Source of the DNA: JAGTVG01 sp964543195
GTDB lineage: Bacteria; Bacteroidota; Bacteroidia; Cytophagales; Cyclobacteriaceae
Direction: 5' to 3'
Length of the DNA: 64,000 bases
NCBI GenBank assembly: GCA_964543195.1
Contig: CAZIXF010000030.1
Coordinates: forward strand, 1 to 64,000
The position numbers and the translations under genes are program-made. Positions within the stretch are counted from its first letter, which is position 1. Every line of letters starts with the position of its first letter. The notes under the pieces were generated by a model. That model saw only the letters and a program-made list of their open reading frames with translations. It was not told where the DNA came from and did not search any database. This document shows positions 56,566-63,866 of this stretch, piece by piece.

Positions 56566-57399
56566 TTACCAAAAATAACCAAGAGTTTCTATCAAATTAC
56601 CAGTACGTCCTTTAAAATAATTAACCATTTTTCTGTCAAAATACTCCTTCCATTCTCCTGGTTTACCTTTACGATAATGAGATTTTTGATTTTCTTTTCC
56701 TATTTCACGACCTTCTGAAAAATTTTTAAACTGGTATTTATTAATTAATTTTTCTTTTTCAACCGATGTTATATTTAATCCTATAAAATTAAAAAGCTCG
56801 TCCATTAAATTTTCGTAATTCTCTGATAGTTGTTCATACCTGAATATTTTTTCTTTTCGGGAATCCAAATTTTGATCAACCCAATTTCTTTGTCCTACAA
56901 ATAATTTTGATTTATCTACTGTTGTATCAATGCAATATTTAAGACCCTCAGAAAAACTATTCTCATTTAAATAGAGTCTTGCATTTTCTGCAGCTTGATT
57001 AATTAAGGGATGTGAATATTTCATTGAAAAATATACAGAAATCATAATATCCCTAGGATCCCGTAATATAAAAAATGTCTTATAATTATTAGTTTTAATC
57101 ATATTCTTAAAAGTATTATAAGAAATATACATTGAAGTAGATATGGCATGATTATCTAAAAAAATGTTGTAGGAATATCCATTTTTATATAAGTTTCGGG
57201 AAAACGCATAAAAGTCATTTTCACCTTTATTATTATAAATTAGTGGCTTAAAATATTCAGCATGAGACTTAATTTTTAATTTCGATTTCTTTAATATAAT
57301 TGGATCCGAAAGAAATTTTTTAAACCATTGACTTGCTGTTTTTTCAGTACAACAATGAATAATACTATAATCAAAAGGCCTTTTGTGATAATTCATCAT
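56566..57399 (-). CDS. Sulfotransferase, Sulfotransfer_1-like
   Basis: This 277-residue cytosolic-type enzyme has the 5'-PAPS region IIHCCTEKTASQWFKKFL at residues 13-30, TFFILRDPRDIMISVYFSMKYSHP near 110 (3'-phosphate-binding) and a C-terminal RKGKPGEWKEYFDRKM, the GxxGxWK-like loop. All three family motifs are present. It would sulfate a sugar hydroxyl. Its TAA stop lies within the IS target duplication. The gene is very AT-rich. Confidence 0.88.
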   Translation of the reverse strand: MMNYHKRPFDYSIIHCCTEKTASQWFKKFLSDPIILKKSKLKIKSHAEYFKPLIYNNKGENDFYAFSRNLYKNGYSYNIFLDNHAISTSMYISYNTFKNMIKTNNYKTFFILRDPRDIMISVYFSMKYSHPLINQAAENARLYLNENSFSEGLKYCIDTTVDKSKLFVGQRNWVDQNLDSRKEKIFRYEQLSENYENLMDELFNFIGLNITSVEKEKLINKYQFKNFSEGREIGKENQKSHYRKGKPGEWKEYFDRKMVNYFKGRTGNLIETLGYFW

Positions 57400-58160
57400 T
57401 GAAAATAACTTAATAAATTATTCAATTTTGAATTCTTATTTTTAAGTAAATTATAATCAAAAATTTTAATTGCATTTACATATAGTTCAAAATCTATATT
57501 ATTTTTTTTCTTTATATTCGAAATAGTAGTAATTGAAAGTTCATTGATTTGTTTTCTTGGATTATTAAATCTAATCATCGGATTGTTTTTAATCTTCCAA
57601 TTGAATTTTTTAGACATCTTTTTCAATGATTCTTCAAATCTCTCAGTTATCCCAAAATAAAAATTATTTGCTTGGAGATTTTGAAGTGCTATTTCAAGCA
57701 TAGAATCATCAGCTTTTGATAATAAGTCTCCTGCAACAAACCTTGTTTGTAAATTATCAAATTGATATTTATCATCCAATATATATTCTTCTAAACTTAT
57801 TTGATTGCAGATATCATGTAGTGCATTCCTTGGATTACCCTTAATAAAGTAATACTCTGAAATATATCTTTCAATTGGATTCCTTAAAAATGTTATATAA
57901 GTACAATCCCGATCAAATAACTTGTTATTATCATGTGTAAAATGTCCTCTTATAACTTTAATTTTATTTTTTGTTTTTTGATCTAGTCTCAAGTATTCAT
58001 TTAACGAATTTAGATAATATTCTTTATTTGACAATCTTCCAGCTGTTGCTAAAAATAATTCATTTGGTTTAAAGTTCCTTTTTAATATTGAAACGAATGA
58101 AGAGCCAGCAGTTTTAGGAATATGTATAAATATTAATTTAGAATCCCTCTTTATATGCAT
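57396..58160 (-). CDS. Sulfotransferase family 2-like protein
   Basis: This 254-residue protein has LIFIHIPKTAGSSFVSIL at residues 9-26 (PAPS 5'-phosphate loop) and VIRGHFTHD, then ITFLRNPIERYISEYYFIKGNPRNALHD near 90. This is the HIPKTAGSS/RNPxxRxxSxYY set of the carbohydrate sulfotransferase family. It is a tandem paralogue of the next gene upstream (58138-58968), with an overlap of 23 bases. A glycan sulfation role is likely. Confidence 0.88.
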   Translation of the reverse strand: MHIKRDSKLIFIHIPKTAGSSFVSILKRNFKPNELFLATAGRLSNKEYYLNSLNEYLRLDQKTKNKIKVIRGHFTHDNNKLFDRDCTYITFLRNPIERYISEYYFIKGNPRNALHDICNQISLEEYILDDKYQFDNLQTRFVAGDLLSKADDSMLEIALQNLQANNFYFGITERFEESLKKMSKKFNWKIKNNPMIRFNNPRKQINELSITTISNIKKKNNIDFELYVNAIKIFDYNLLKNKNSKLNNLLSYFQ

Positions 58161-58968
58161 TTTTAATTATTTTGTTTAAAATAATATTTTTTGTTTGATA
58201 AAATTTCAAAATTAAATTTGGCGATAAATCTGTCCACCTATTCAAAAATTTTTCTTTAACGTAATTATATAATTCGTAATCAATCTCATTTTTTTTTAGA
58301 ATAAGATTTTTAGTACGTTTATCAATATCTATTATTGAAGGTTTATTCTGAGATTTATTTTGAATTCGATAGGTTATTAATTTTATTCCTAGTTCCTTAT
58401 TTAATAAAATGAGGAATTCATCTAATCTCTCTGTTATTCCAACCAAGTGAAAATGATTATTAATATTATTTTGAGCTATATTTATTAAACTATTTTCATC
58501 AAATGAATGAAATTTTTCTCCTACTAACATTTTAGTTTGAAGATTATTTATTTCAAAATTACCCTTGACAAAATCATATAAACTTATTTGATTAGTTAAA
58601 TTATAAAATGCATTATTTTTTCTTCTTTTAATAAAATAATATAAGGATATGATTCTTTCAATAGGATTTCGAATTATGGTAATATATTTATAGCTAGAAT
58701 TTATTTTATTATGAATTCCAAAATAGAAGTGTCCTTTAATAAGGTGATATTTATTTAATTCATCAGGATCAATTTGTTGAATTTTCTTTTGAACCATATT
58801 AAGGTACCGCAAAGATGTATTTCCATTTGGATGAACAATATCAGGTTTTAATGTTAATATGCTCTTACCTTTATAAGATTTTTCTAGAATGTTATGTAGT
58901 GTACTCCCTCCCGCTTTAGGGATATGTAAAAAAAATAAGTGATTAAATTTTCGTTGTTTCAGCTCCAT
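58138..58968 (-). CDS. Sulfotransferase family 2-like protein
   Basis: This 276-residue protein has LFFLHIPKAGGSTLHNIL at residues 12-29, HLIKGHFYFGIHNK and ITIIRNPIERIISLYYFIKRRKNNAFYNL near 105. The motifs match its downstream neighbour, with which it shares NLQTKMLVGEK-like segments, so the two arose by tandem duplication. It overlaps the end of the Wzt gene by ten bases. Confidence 0.88.
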   Translation of the reverse strand: MELKQRKFNHLFFLHIPKAGGSTLHNILEKSYKGKSILTLKPDIVHPNGNTSLRYLNMVQKKIQQIDPDELNKYHLIKGHFYFGIHNKINSSYKYITIIRNPIERIISLYYFIKRRKNNAFYNLTNQISLYDFVKGNFEINNLQTKMLVGEKFHSFDENSLINIAQNNINNHFHLVGITERLDEFLILLNKELGIKLITYRIQNKSQNKPSIIDIDKRTKNLILKKNEIDYELYNYVKEKFLNRWTDLSPNLILKFYQTKNIILNKIIKNAYKEGF

Positions 58969-60227
58969 TTAAGCAGAGGTTTTATCACTCCTTTTAACTT
59001 TACTCTATTGTTATTTGATCTATTCGCTCTGTCTTCAAATGAGGTAAATGATAACACATTTGACTTCCTATAATGAATTATTTTAGGCAACATTGTGGAT
59101 ACTGCAATTTCAACATAATAATTACCTTCATTTAAGAAATCTCTAGGTATCCACATTGTTTTTTGGTGAATTCCAACTTCACATGAAGCTTTCATTTCCG
59201 GAATAATACTTACAAAGACTTTTTCACCAGTTTCGTAGTATAAATGAAAGTTAGGCAAAGGAAGATATCCGTTTTTTAAAATTTCATACTTAATTGTAAC
59301 ACCGACTTTTTTTGTCGTGGATATTTGACTTGTAGGCATTAAGTGTTCATCTATTATTGCATATGAATTAATTTTAACAATATTATCTCCTGGTCTCTCG
59401 TAGTATTCAAATTCTTTATGGAATACATTTGATCCTGAATTTAAATAATAAGATACTACCTTAGATGAATTTGAATACTCTATTATTTTACCTGTATCTA
59501 TTAAAATGCTTAAAGGACATAAATTTTGTATTGACGCCATATTATGACTCACAAACAGCACTGTCCGTCCTCCTCCCTCGCTGATCTCCTGCATCTTGCC
59601 GATGGCGCGTTTCTGGAATTCGGCGTCGCCCACGGCCAGCACCTCGTCCACGATGAGGATCTCGGGCTCCAGGAAGGCGGCCACGGCAAAGCCCAGGCGC
59701 ACCATCATGCCGGAGGAGTAGCGCTTTACGGGGGTGTCGAGGTATTTGGCCACGCCGGCAAAGTCCACAATGTCGTCGAGCTTGGTGGTTATCTCTTTCT
59801 TGGTCATGCCGAGGATGGTGCCGTTCATGTAGATATTTTCCCTGCCGGTCATTTCGGGGTGGAAACCGGTGCCTACCTCCAGCAGGGATCCCACACGGCC
59901 TTTGATGTTTATTTCGCCGGTGGTTGGCGCTGTAATCCGTGAAAGGATCTTGAGCAGAGTGCTCTTGCCGGCGCCATTCTTGCCGATGATGCCCAGCACC
60001 TCTCCTCTTTTTACTTCAAAATTGATATCCTTCAGCGCCCAAACGTATTCTCCCTTTTCAGCTTTTTGGGTGCGGTCGTTGATGTGGCCGATCTTGGCGA
60101 AAGGATCCTCTTTACCACGGATGCGGGCCCACCAGCGGTTGAGGTCGTGGCTTAATGTACCTGTGCCTACTTCTCCGAGGCGGTAGAGTTTTGAAAGATT
60201 CTCTACTTTTATAACTGTGTCGGTCAT
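58959..60227 (-). CDS. wzt: Wzt-type polysaccharide ABC exporter ATPase
   Basis: This 422-residue protein has Walker A GIIGKNGAGKSTLLKIL near residue 78, the Q-loop region, signature YSSGMMVRLGFAVAAF, Walker B ILIVDEVLAVGD and switch His FVSHN. From about residue 235 it continues into a beta-sandwich domain (Wzt_C type) that binds the non-reducing end of the finished glycan. It drives export of undecaprenol-linked chains with a Wzm permease, which is not in this window. Base composition changes sharply near 59545: the ATPase part is GC-richer and the C-terminal part AT-rich like the downstream genes. ATG 60227, preceded by TCGCGATTCGCGAATC repeats. Confidence 0.93.
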   Translation of the reverse strand: MTDTVIKVENLSKLYRLGEVGTGTLSHDLNRWWARIRGKEDPFAKIGHINDRTQKAEKGEYVWALKDINFEVKRGEVLGIIGKNGAGKSTLLKILSRITAPTTGEINIKGRVGSLLEVGTGFHPEMTGRENIYMNGTILGMTKKEITTKLDDIVDFAGVAKYLDTPVKRYSSGMMVRLGFAVAAFLEPEILIVDEVLAVGDAEFQKRAIGKMQEISEGGGRTVLFVSHNMASIQNLCPLSILIDTGKIIEYSNSSKVVSYYLNSGSNVFHKEFEYYERPGDNIVKINSYAIIDEHLMPTSQISTTKKVGVTIKYEILKNGYLPLPNFHLYYETGEKVFVSIIPEMKASCEVGIHQKTMWIPRDFLNEGNYYVEIAVSTMLPKIIHYRKSNVLSFTSFEDRANRSNNNRVKLKGVIKPLLKWS

Positions 60228-60269
60228 AGTTGATTCGCGATTCGCGAATCGCGATTTGTGATTTTCGAT
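60228..60269. repeat. TCGCGATTCGCGAATCGCG linker
   Basis: A 40-base run of GATTCGCGA/GAATCGCGA units separates the four-helix-bundle stop from the wzt start. The same linker (variants TCGCGATTTTCGATTCGCG) precedes the wzt-like starts at 61875, 63620 and 63767. Confidence 0.8.
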
Positions 60270-60623
60270 TTAGTTTCTTCTGAGTGAATTGATTGTTTTG
60301 ACAAATATACTTATCAACTGATTGTTTTCCTCTAATCCACTTTCTAACTGAAAATTATCTGTACAGAGATTTGCTTTATTAATAATCCGCAATGCAATAT
60401 GTGTTTCCCGAAGTTCTTTCAAGATAATCTGTATCTTGTGGATAAAATCCTTTGGAGATTCGGCGCCGATCGCCTCGCCGTAATTTAAAGCACATGATGT
60501 TCCGGATCGCAACATCTGGTTTTCGATAATTAGTCCTGGTTTTGTTTTTTTCAATTTGGAAGCGATTTCAATAATTAATACTGAAAAATCGATGAGTCTT
60601 TCCTCGAGTTCTTTTCTGTTCAT
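60270..60623 (-). CDS. Four-helix-bundle protein (23S rRNA-intervening-sequence type)
   Basis: This 117-residue helical protein starts at ATG 60623 (MNRKELEERLIDFSVLIIEIA). The frame runs upstream through the linker from a TTG but that part is repeat. Motifs: LIIENQMLRSGTSCALNYGEA (the Q-x-x-RSxxSxxxNxxE core), SPKDFIHKIQIILKELRET and EENNQLISIFVKTINSLRRN. Family members are small pentameric helical proteins first seen in 23S rRNA intervening sequences and related to Avd accessory proteins; their function is unclear. It lies between a wzt leader remnant and the intact wzt. Confidence 0.85.
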   Translation of the reverse strand: MNRKELEERLIDFSVLIIEIASKLKKTKPGLIIENQMLRSGTSCALNYGEAIGAESPKDFIHKIQIILKELRETHIALRIINKANLCTDNFQLESGLEENNQLISIFVKTINSLRRN

Positions 60624-60714
60624 AGCTGGTTGGGTTAATAATTCGAAAATCAAATATCGAAAATCGCGATTCGAAAATCAATTGGTTTTTTACTTTAATT
60701 ACTGTGACACTCAT
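60624..60714 (-). pseudogene. wzt leader remnant and linker (copy at 60714)
   Basis: ATG 60714 opens MSVTVIKVKN, matching the first ten residues of Wzt (MTDTVIKVEN), then runs into CAATTGATTTTCGAATCGCG, TTTTCGATATTTGATTTTCGA and ATTAACCCAACCAGCT before the four-helix-bundle ATG. The same arrangement occurs at 63107 and 63620. Confidence 0.82.
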
Positions 60715-60737
60715 ATTATAATAATACCTCTATTTTC

Positions 60738-60815
60738 TTGCCCTCGCCGGCTTTGCTCCGCTGAAGCTATGCGAAGCGAAGGCAGGCTCCCGCCGCGGCG
60801 GGTCAGGGATGCCTG
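60738..60815. repeat. GC-rich palindromic intergenic element
   Basis: GCCGGCTTTGCTCCGCTGAAGC, GCGAAGCGAAGGCAGG and CCGCCGCGGCGG are nested inverted repeats in an otherwise AT-rich gap. It lies just after the PIN gene stop. Its composition is unlike that of the neighbours. Confidence 0.65.
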
Positions 60816-60826
60816 CATCAATGCTT

Positions 60827-61243
60827 TTACATCATAACTTCCTCCCAGTAGTCTCTCGGTGTAACAATTCTGGTTGATTTATATTTCTTCATACTAAAAT
60901 CATTTCTATTGCCGGTTATTAAAAATTCAGCCCCGGATGTTTCAGCAAGTTCCAAAAATTTATTATCGTCTTTATCTGATAACAGGTTAATCTTGATATT
61001 AATTGAATAATTCTTCGAACATCTTTTTATATCCAAGAGTAATGCTTGCGCATTTGCCCTGAAATCAGGAAATCTACTGAATTTCTCCCTGTTTAAAACC
61101 TTTACATATTCTGTGAACAATTCATCTGAAATACAGATTTCAATAGCCGGATTATCGAAAATATGATTTATGATAGAATAAGGGTAATTGTGCCCGATCA
61201 ATGCTGATACTAACACATTGGTGTCAATAATTATTTTTTGCAT
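60827..61243 (-). CDS. PIN-domain toxin, VapC/PIN_3-like
   Basis: This 138-residue protein has IIIDTNVLVSALIG (first acidic residue), ISDELFTEYVKVL (Glu), LSDKDDNKFLELAETSGAEFLITGNRNDF (third and fourth acidic residues) and a C-terminal RIVTPRDYWEEV. These are the PIN metal-binding residues of Mg-dependent RNases. It follows and overlaps by 20 bases the small gene at 61224-61454, its antitoxin. Confidence 0.9.
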   Translation of the reverse strand: MQKIIIDTNVLVSALIGHNYPYSIINHIFDNPAIEICISDELFTEYVKVLNREKFSRFPDFRANAQALLLDIKRCSKNYSINIKINLLSDKDDNKFLELAETSGAEFLITGNRNDFSMKKYKSTRIVTPRDYWEEVMM

Positions 61244-61454
61244 CCTCCCGGACCGCTTTTATTTCGGCAGTGATTTCATCCATTGTCATAGTGGATAATC
61301 CATATTTTTCAGCCAATTCAATACTTTGTTTGAGTCTTTGTTTGGCTATTTCACGGCTGATGATTTCAATCCACTCAGAAAAAGTAAAATTTGTTGATTG
61401 TAATCCGAATTTATTAAACTCCTCTTCAGATATGGATATATTGATAGTTTTCAT
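61224..61454 (-). CDS. Antitoxin of the PIN-domain pair
   Basis: This 76-residue protein starts at ATG 61454 (MKTINISISEEEF) and has FTFSEWIEIISREIAKQRLKQSIELAEKYGLSTMTMDEI. It is the helical AbrB-free type often paired with PIN_3 toxins. Its C-terminal EIKAVREDAKN overlaps the toxin start. Function is inferred from position and size. Confidence 0.78.
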   Translation of the reverse strand: MKTINISISEEEFNKFGLQSTNFTFSEWIEIISREIAKQRLKQSIELAEKYGLSTMTMDEITAEIKAVREDAKNNY

Positions 61455-61513
61455 GATGTTATAAAATTTCCCCAATATCTAAATTTACGATTTTATTTGA
61501 AAATTGTTAATCC

Positions 61514-61875
61514 CTATTGTTTTGCAGGTACAATTTTGAATAATGTTTTCAGAAAAGTGCTTTTGCCGGTGTGCCCTTCCGTAGGGGGGCGCCGTTCTTG
61601 CCGATGATGCCAAGGACCTCGCCCTGTTTTACCTCGAAGTTTATATCCTTGAGGGCCCATACGTATTCGCCTTTAGCGGCTTTAACGGTGCGGTCGTTTA
61701 TCTGGCCAACCTTTGCAAAGGGATCTTCTTTGCCTCTTATTCGGGCCCACCAGCGGTTGAGGTCGTGGGAGAGAGTGCCAGCTTGCCCCTCTGTAGCGTA
61801 GCGAAAGGGGGTGCCTACTTCTCCGAGGCGATATAGTTTTGAAAGATTCTCTACTTTTATAACTGTGTCGGACAT
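61514..61875 (-). pseudogene. Truncated wzt copy with two palindromic insertions
   Basis: ATG 61875 opens MSDTVIKVENLSKLYRLGEVGT and matches the intact Wzt through GIIGKNGA. A 30-base insertion (61780-61809, CCCTTTCGCTACGCTACAGA...) adds PFRYATEGQA in frame. A 20-base insertion (61566-61585, CCCCTACGGAAGGGCACACC) falls inside the Walker A codons between GA and GKST and shifts the frame. If removed, the frame continues GKSTFLKTLFKIVPAKQ and stops at 61514. Everything after the first ATPase strand is lost, so it is non-functional. Confidence 0.88.
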
Positions 61876-62087
61876 TATTGATTTGCGATTTTCGATTCGC
61901 GATTTGTGATTTTCGATTTATTGCTTCGGTTTGAATTTACACTTTTCACAAAAATACCAATCAACTGATTATTTTCGTCCAGTCCTCTTGCCAGTAGGGC
62001 ATGATCATTTGATAATCCGGCTTTGCTAACCATTCGAAGAGCGATATATGTTTCACGCAACTCTTTCAGGACAACCTGCAATTTCAC
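61875..62087 (-). pseudogene. C-terminal half of a four-helix-bundle gene
   Basis: The frame KLQVVLKELRETYIALRMVSKAG...DENNQLIGIFVKSVNSN matches residues 68-117 of the protein at 60270-60623. It then runs in frame through the TCGCGATT linker (KSKITNRESKIANQ) to the stop that overlaps the truncated wzt start (TAATG). The N-terminal half is missing: the fragment begins directly after the stop of the PIN gene at 62090. A GTG at 62087 could start translation but the product would not fold. Confidence 0.83.
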
Positions 62088-62089
62088 CT

Positions 62090-62494
62090 TTAAAATCCTT
62101 CAATCAACTGAATTTCAGAAATTTCTATAAAATCTTTTGTATTCACAGTAGCCAAATTAACTATCTCATGAGCTAACATAACTGATACGATTTCCAAATC
62201 AAAAACCCTGTTTCCGACAGGATTGTACTTTTTATATAGGGTCTCAAAATATTGCAGACTATCTCCATCAGGATAAATTATTGATATATTAGTCTTTAAT
62301 GATAGGTAGAAATCCCACACTTCTTTTGGTTGGATTTTTAATTTTGAACAAACCGCAAAAAATTCTGAAATGTTTTTATGTGTAGTAAAAAGATTAGATT
62401 CTTTCTCAAGTATTTTAATACATTTTAAATTATGATCGGAATCTGCATTTAAGGCATAAACAAAAATGTTGGTATCAATCAGGATTTTATTCAT
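62090..62494 (-). CDS. PIN-domain toxin, VapC-like
   Basis: This 134-residue protein has ILIDTNIFVYALN (first Asp), THKNISEFFAVC (Glu), RVFDLEIVSVMLAHEIVNLATVNTKDF (third and fourth acidic positions). It is a type II toxin RNase by family. It overlaps its presumed antitoxin gene by eight bases. The stop TAA is followed immediately by the four-helix-bundle fragment. Confidence 0.9.
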   Translation of the reverse strand: MNKILIDTNIFVYALNADSDHNLKCIKILEKESNLFTTHKNISEFFAVCSKLKIQPKEVWDFYLSLKTNISIIYPDGDSLQYFETLYKKYNPVGNRVFDLEIVSVMLAHEIVNLATVNTKDFIEISEIQLIEGF

Positions 62495-62696
62495 GAGCGA
62501 AGTCTCTCAGGTTGACCTGATCCAAATGTTTTCCTAAATGCAAAGTTCCAAGACCTTTCCAGGCTACTTTTTTTTCTTTTTTATTTTTTGATAAATCGGT
62601 TGAAAGAGAATCAACTAAAAGTTTTATTAATTTTTTTCTTTCATTAAAATCAAGGTCTTTTGCCTTCCTGAATATTTGAGTAAGATCCGACATCAT
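62487..62696 (-). CDS. Antitoxin of the second PIN pair
   Basis: This 69-residue basic protein (MMSDLTQIFRKAKDLDFNERKKLIKLLVDSL) has a helical N-terminus and a C-terminal KVAWKGLGTLHLGKHLDQVNLRDFAHE, a tail type seen in VapB-like antitoxins that wraps the toxin. It precedes the PIN gene with an overlap. Two ATGs are adjacent; either could start it. Confidence 0.78.
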   Translation of the reverse strand: MMSDLTQIFRKAKDLDFNERKKLIKLLVDSLSTDLSKNKKEKKVAWKGLGTLHLGKHLDQVNLRDFAHE

Positions 62697-62938
62697 TACA
62701 ATTAATTAAAATTTACATCCATTTTATATCCGAAAATACAAAATTTCCGGATTTATCACTTTATACTTGGTTCATTCGTTCATTCGTTCATTAGCTATTA
62801 GTCAAATTACGATTTCATATTTAAATTTCATTTCTAATATTCAGGAGATTATATTTTAGTTTAATCAGATCCGTGTTCACTGTCTTCCAAATCAATATTT
62901 CTTTTTTATTCATGGTATATGCAATTGAGTATCTAGGG
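62697..62938. other. Gap with GAACGAATGAAC repeat and an unassigned 30-codon frame
   Basis: GTTCATTCGTTCATTCGTTC at about 62770-62790 is the same short repeat as at 450-540 and inside the gene at 28762-30000. A minus-strand frame 62913-62821 (MNKKEILIWKTVNTDLIKLK, 30 residues in all) may be a gene fragment but was not recognised. Nothing else is apparent. Confidence 0.5.
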
Positions 62939-63010
62939 CTAACCGGCGAATTCCATGGCTTTTTGCCAGACATTTAATTCCTTAAAATCAAATTGAGTTT
63001 CTGTTTTCAT
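62939..63010 (-). pseudogene. N-terminal fragment of a four-helix-bundle gene
   Basis: ATG 63010 opens MKTETQFDFKELNVWQKAME and stops after 23 residues. It matches the start of the intact protein at 63143-63523 (MKTETHFNFKDLVVWQRSID). It follows the standard linker from the leader at 63107. Confidence 0.85.
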
Positions 63011-63107
63011 AGCTGATATTGTTTGGGTTATTAAATCGAAAATCAAATATCGAAAATCGCGATTCGAAAATCAATTGGTTTTCGACTTTTATTACTGTGT
63101 CGGTCAT
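63011..63107 (-). pseudogene. wzt leader remnant and linker (copy at 63107)
   Basis: ATG 63107 opens MTDTVIKVENQL, identical to the intact Wzt for ten residues, then passes into the GATTTTCGAATCGCG linker and TTAATAACCCAAACAATATC before the four-helix-bundle ATG. The linker is nearly identical to that at 63524-63620. Confidence 0.85.
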
Positions 63108-63142
63108 AGTAGGAGTTAGGAGTTAGCTTTTAGGAGTTAGGG

Positions 63143-63523
63143 CTAAGAGCTACGAGCTAATAACTTACTTATCAATCCGTTTGTCATCATTCCGATTTCT
63201 TGTGCCTGGGTTTCCAGGAGTTGCAGGTTTTCCTCCTGGATCCAATTCATTTTATGGAAAAGATTCAACAAGGTTATGGTTTCAAATAATGAACCCCGGG
63301 AATAATACAGGAATTGGATGAACTCCTTTGTGGAATGTCTCCCCTTCCCTTCTGCAATATTCTGAGCAATTGAAGCTGAACTGGCTTCCACTTGCTCGAT
63401 CAGTCTGAAGTGTTTTCGATCCGTGTTAAGCTTTTCTGTCATTTGAATTACCTGATGCGCAAAATCAATCGATCTCTGCCAAACGACCAGATCTTTGAAA
63501 TTAAAATGTGTTTCTGTTTTCAT
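63143..63523 (-). CDS. Four-helix-bundle protein (23S rRNA-intervening-sequence type)
   Basis: This 126-residue protein starts at ATG 63523 and has FKDLVVWQRSIDFAHQVIQM, the helix-2 core LIEQVEASSASIAQNIAEGKGRHSTKEFIQFLYYSRGSLFE and a final helix to about residue 120. It is a canonical and intact member. The last residues LLARSS are encoded by TTAGCTCGTAGCTCTTAG, the same repeat as at 298-362, so the repeat supplies the C-terminus and the stop. It belongs to a different subgroup from the protein at 60270-60623. Confidence 0.9.
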   Translation of the reverse strand: MKTETHFNFKDLVVWQRSIDFAHQVIQMTEKLNTDRKHFRLIEQVEASSASIAQNIAEGKGRHSTKEFIQFLYYSRGSLFETITLLNLFHKMNWIQEENLQLLETQAQEIGMMTNGLISKLLARSS

Positions 63524-63620
63524 AGCTGATATTGTTTGGGTTATTAAATCGAAAATCAAATATCGAAAATCGCGATTCGAAAATCAACCGGTATTCTGCT
63601 TTAATTACTGTGTCAGACAT
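63524..63620 (-). pseudogene. wzt leader remnant and linker (copy at 63620)
   Basis: ATG 63620 opens MSDTVIKAEYRL, a diverged Wzt leader, followed by TTGATTTTCGAATCGCG, TTTTCGATATTTGATTTTCG and TTAATAACCCAAACAATATC, then the four-helix-bundle ATG at 63523. Confidence 0.82.
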
Positions 63621-63666
63621 AGTTGATTCGCGATTTTCGATTCGCGATTTGTGATTTGCGATTTAT

Positions 63667-63767
63667 TACTTTTTTTTAAAAGGAAGTTGCTTGAGACGGT
63701 AATAATCTTTTTTGCCAAAAGATTTAATACTTTTCGGCCTTTGTAATATAAATTCAGTTTCAGACAT
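63667..63767 (-). other. Short frame starting with a wzt-like leader
   Basis: ATG 63767 opens MSETEFILQRPKSIKSFGKK and stops after 33 residues. Only MSxT resembles the Wzt leader; the rest is not recognised. It is preceded and followed by the TCGCGATT linker, as the true leaders are. It may be the truncated start of another transporter or locus gene. Confidence 0.5.
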
Positions 63768-63810
63768 GATTGATTCGCGATTTTCGATTCGCGATTCGCG
63801 ATTCGCGATT

Positions 63811-63866
63811 TAGTTTCTACTGATAGAATTTGAAATGGAACTGAAGTATCCAATCCTTGTTTGCAT
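63811..63866 (-). pseudogene. Extreme C-terminal remnant of a four-helix-bundle gene
   Basis: The frame MQTRIGYFSSISNSISRN ends like the intact protein (TINSLRRN) and is followed by the same bases (AGAAACTAAATCG). It begins in the TAATG overlap with the HicB stop, the same kind of junction as at 62087-62090. Confidence 0.65.

Noticed and set aside
63605..63853. 82-codon minus-strand frame with NRESKIANQ repeats
   Set aside because: It reads through two TCGCGATT linkers in a frame different from the MSxT starts; the peptide is repeat-derived.
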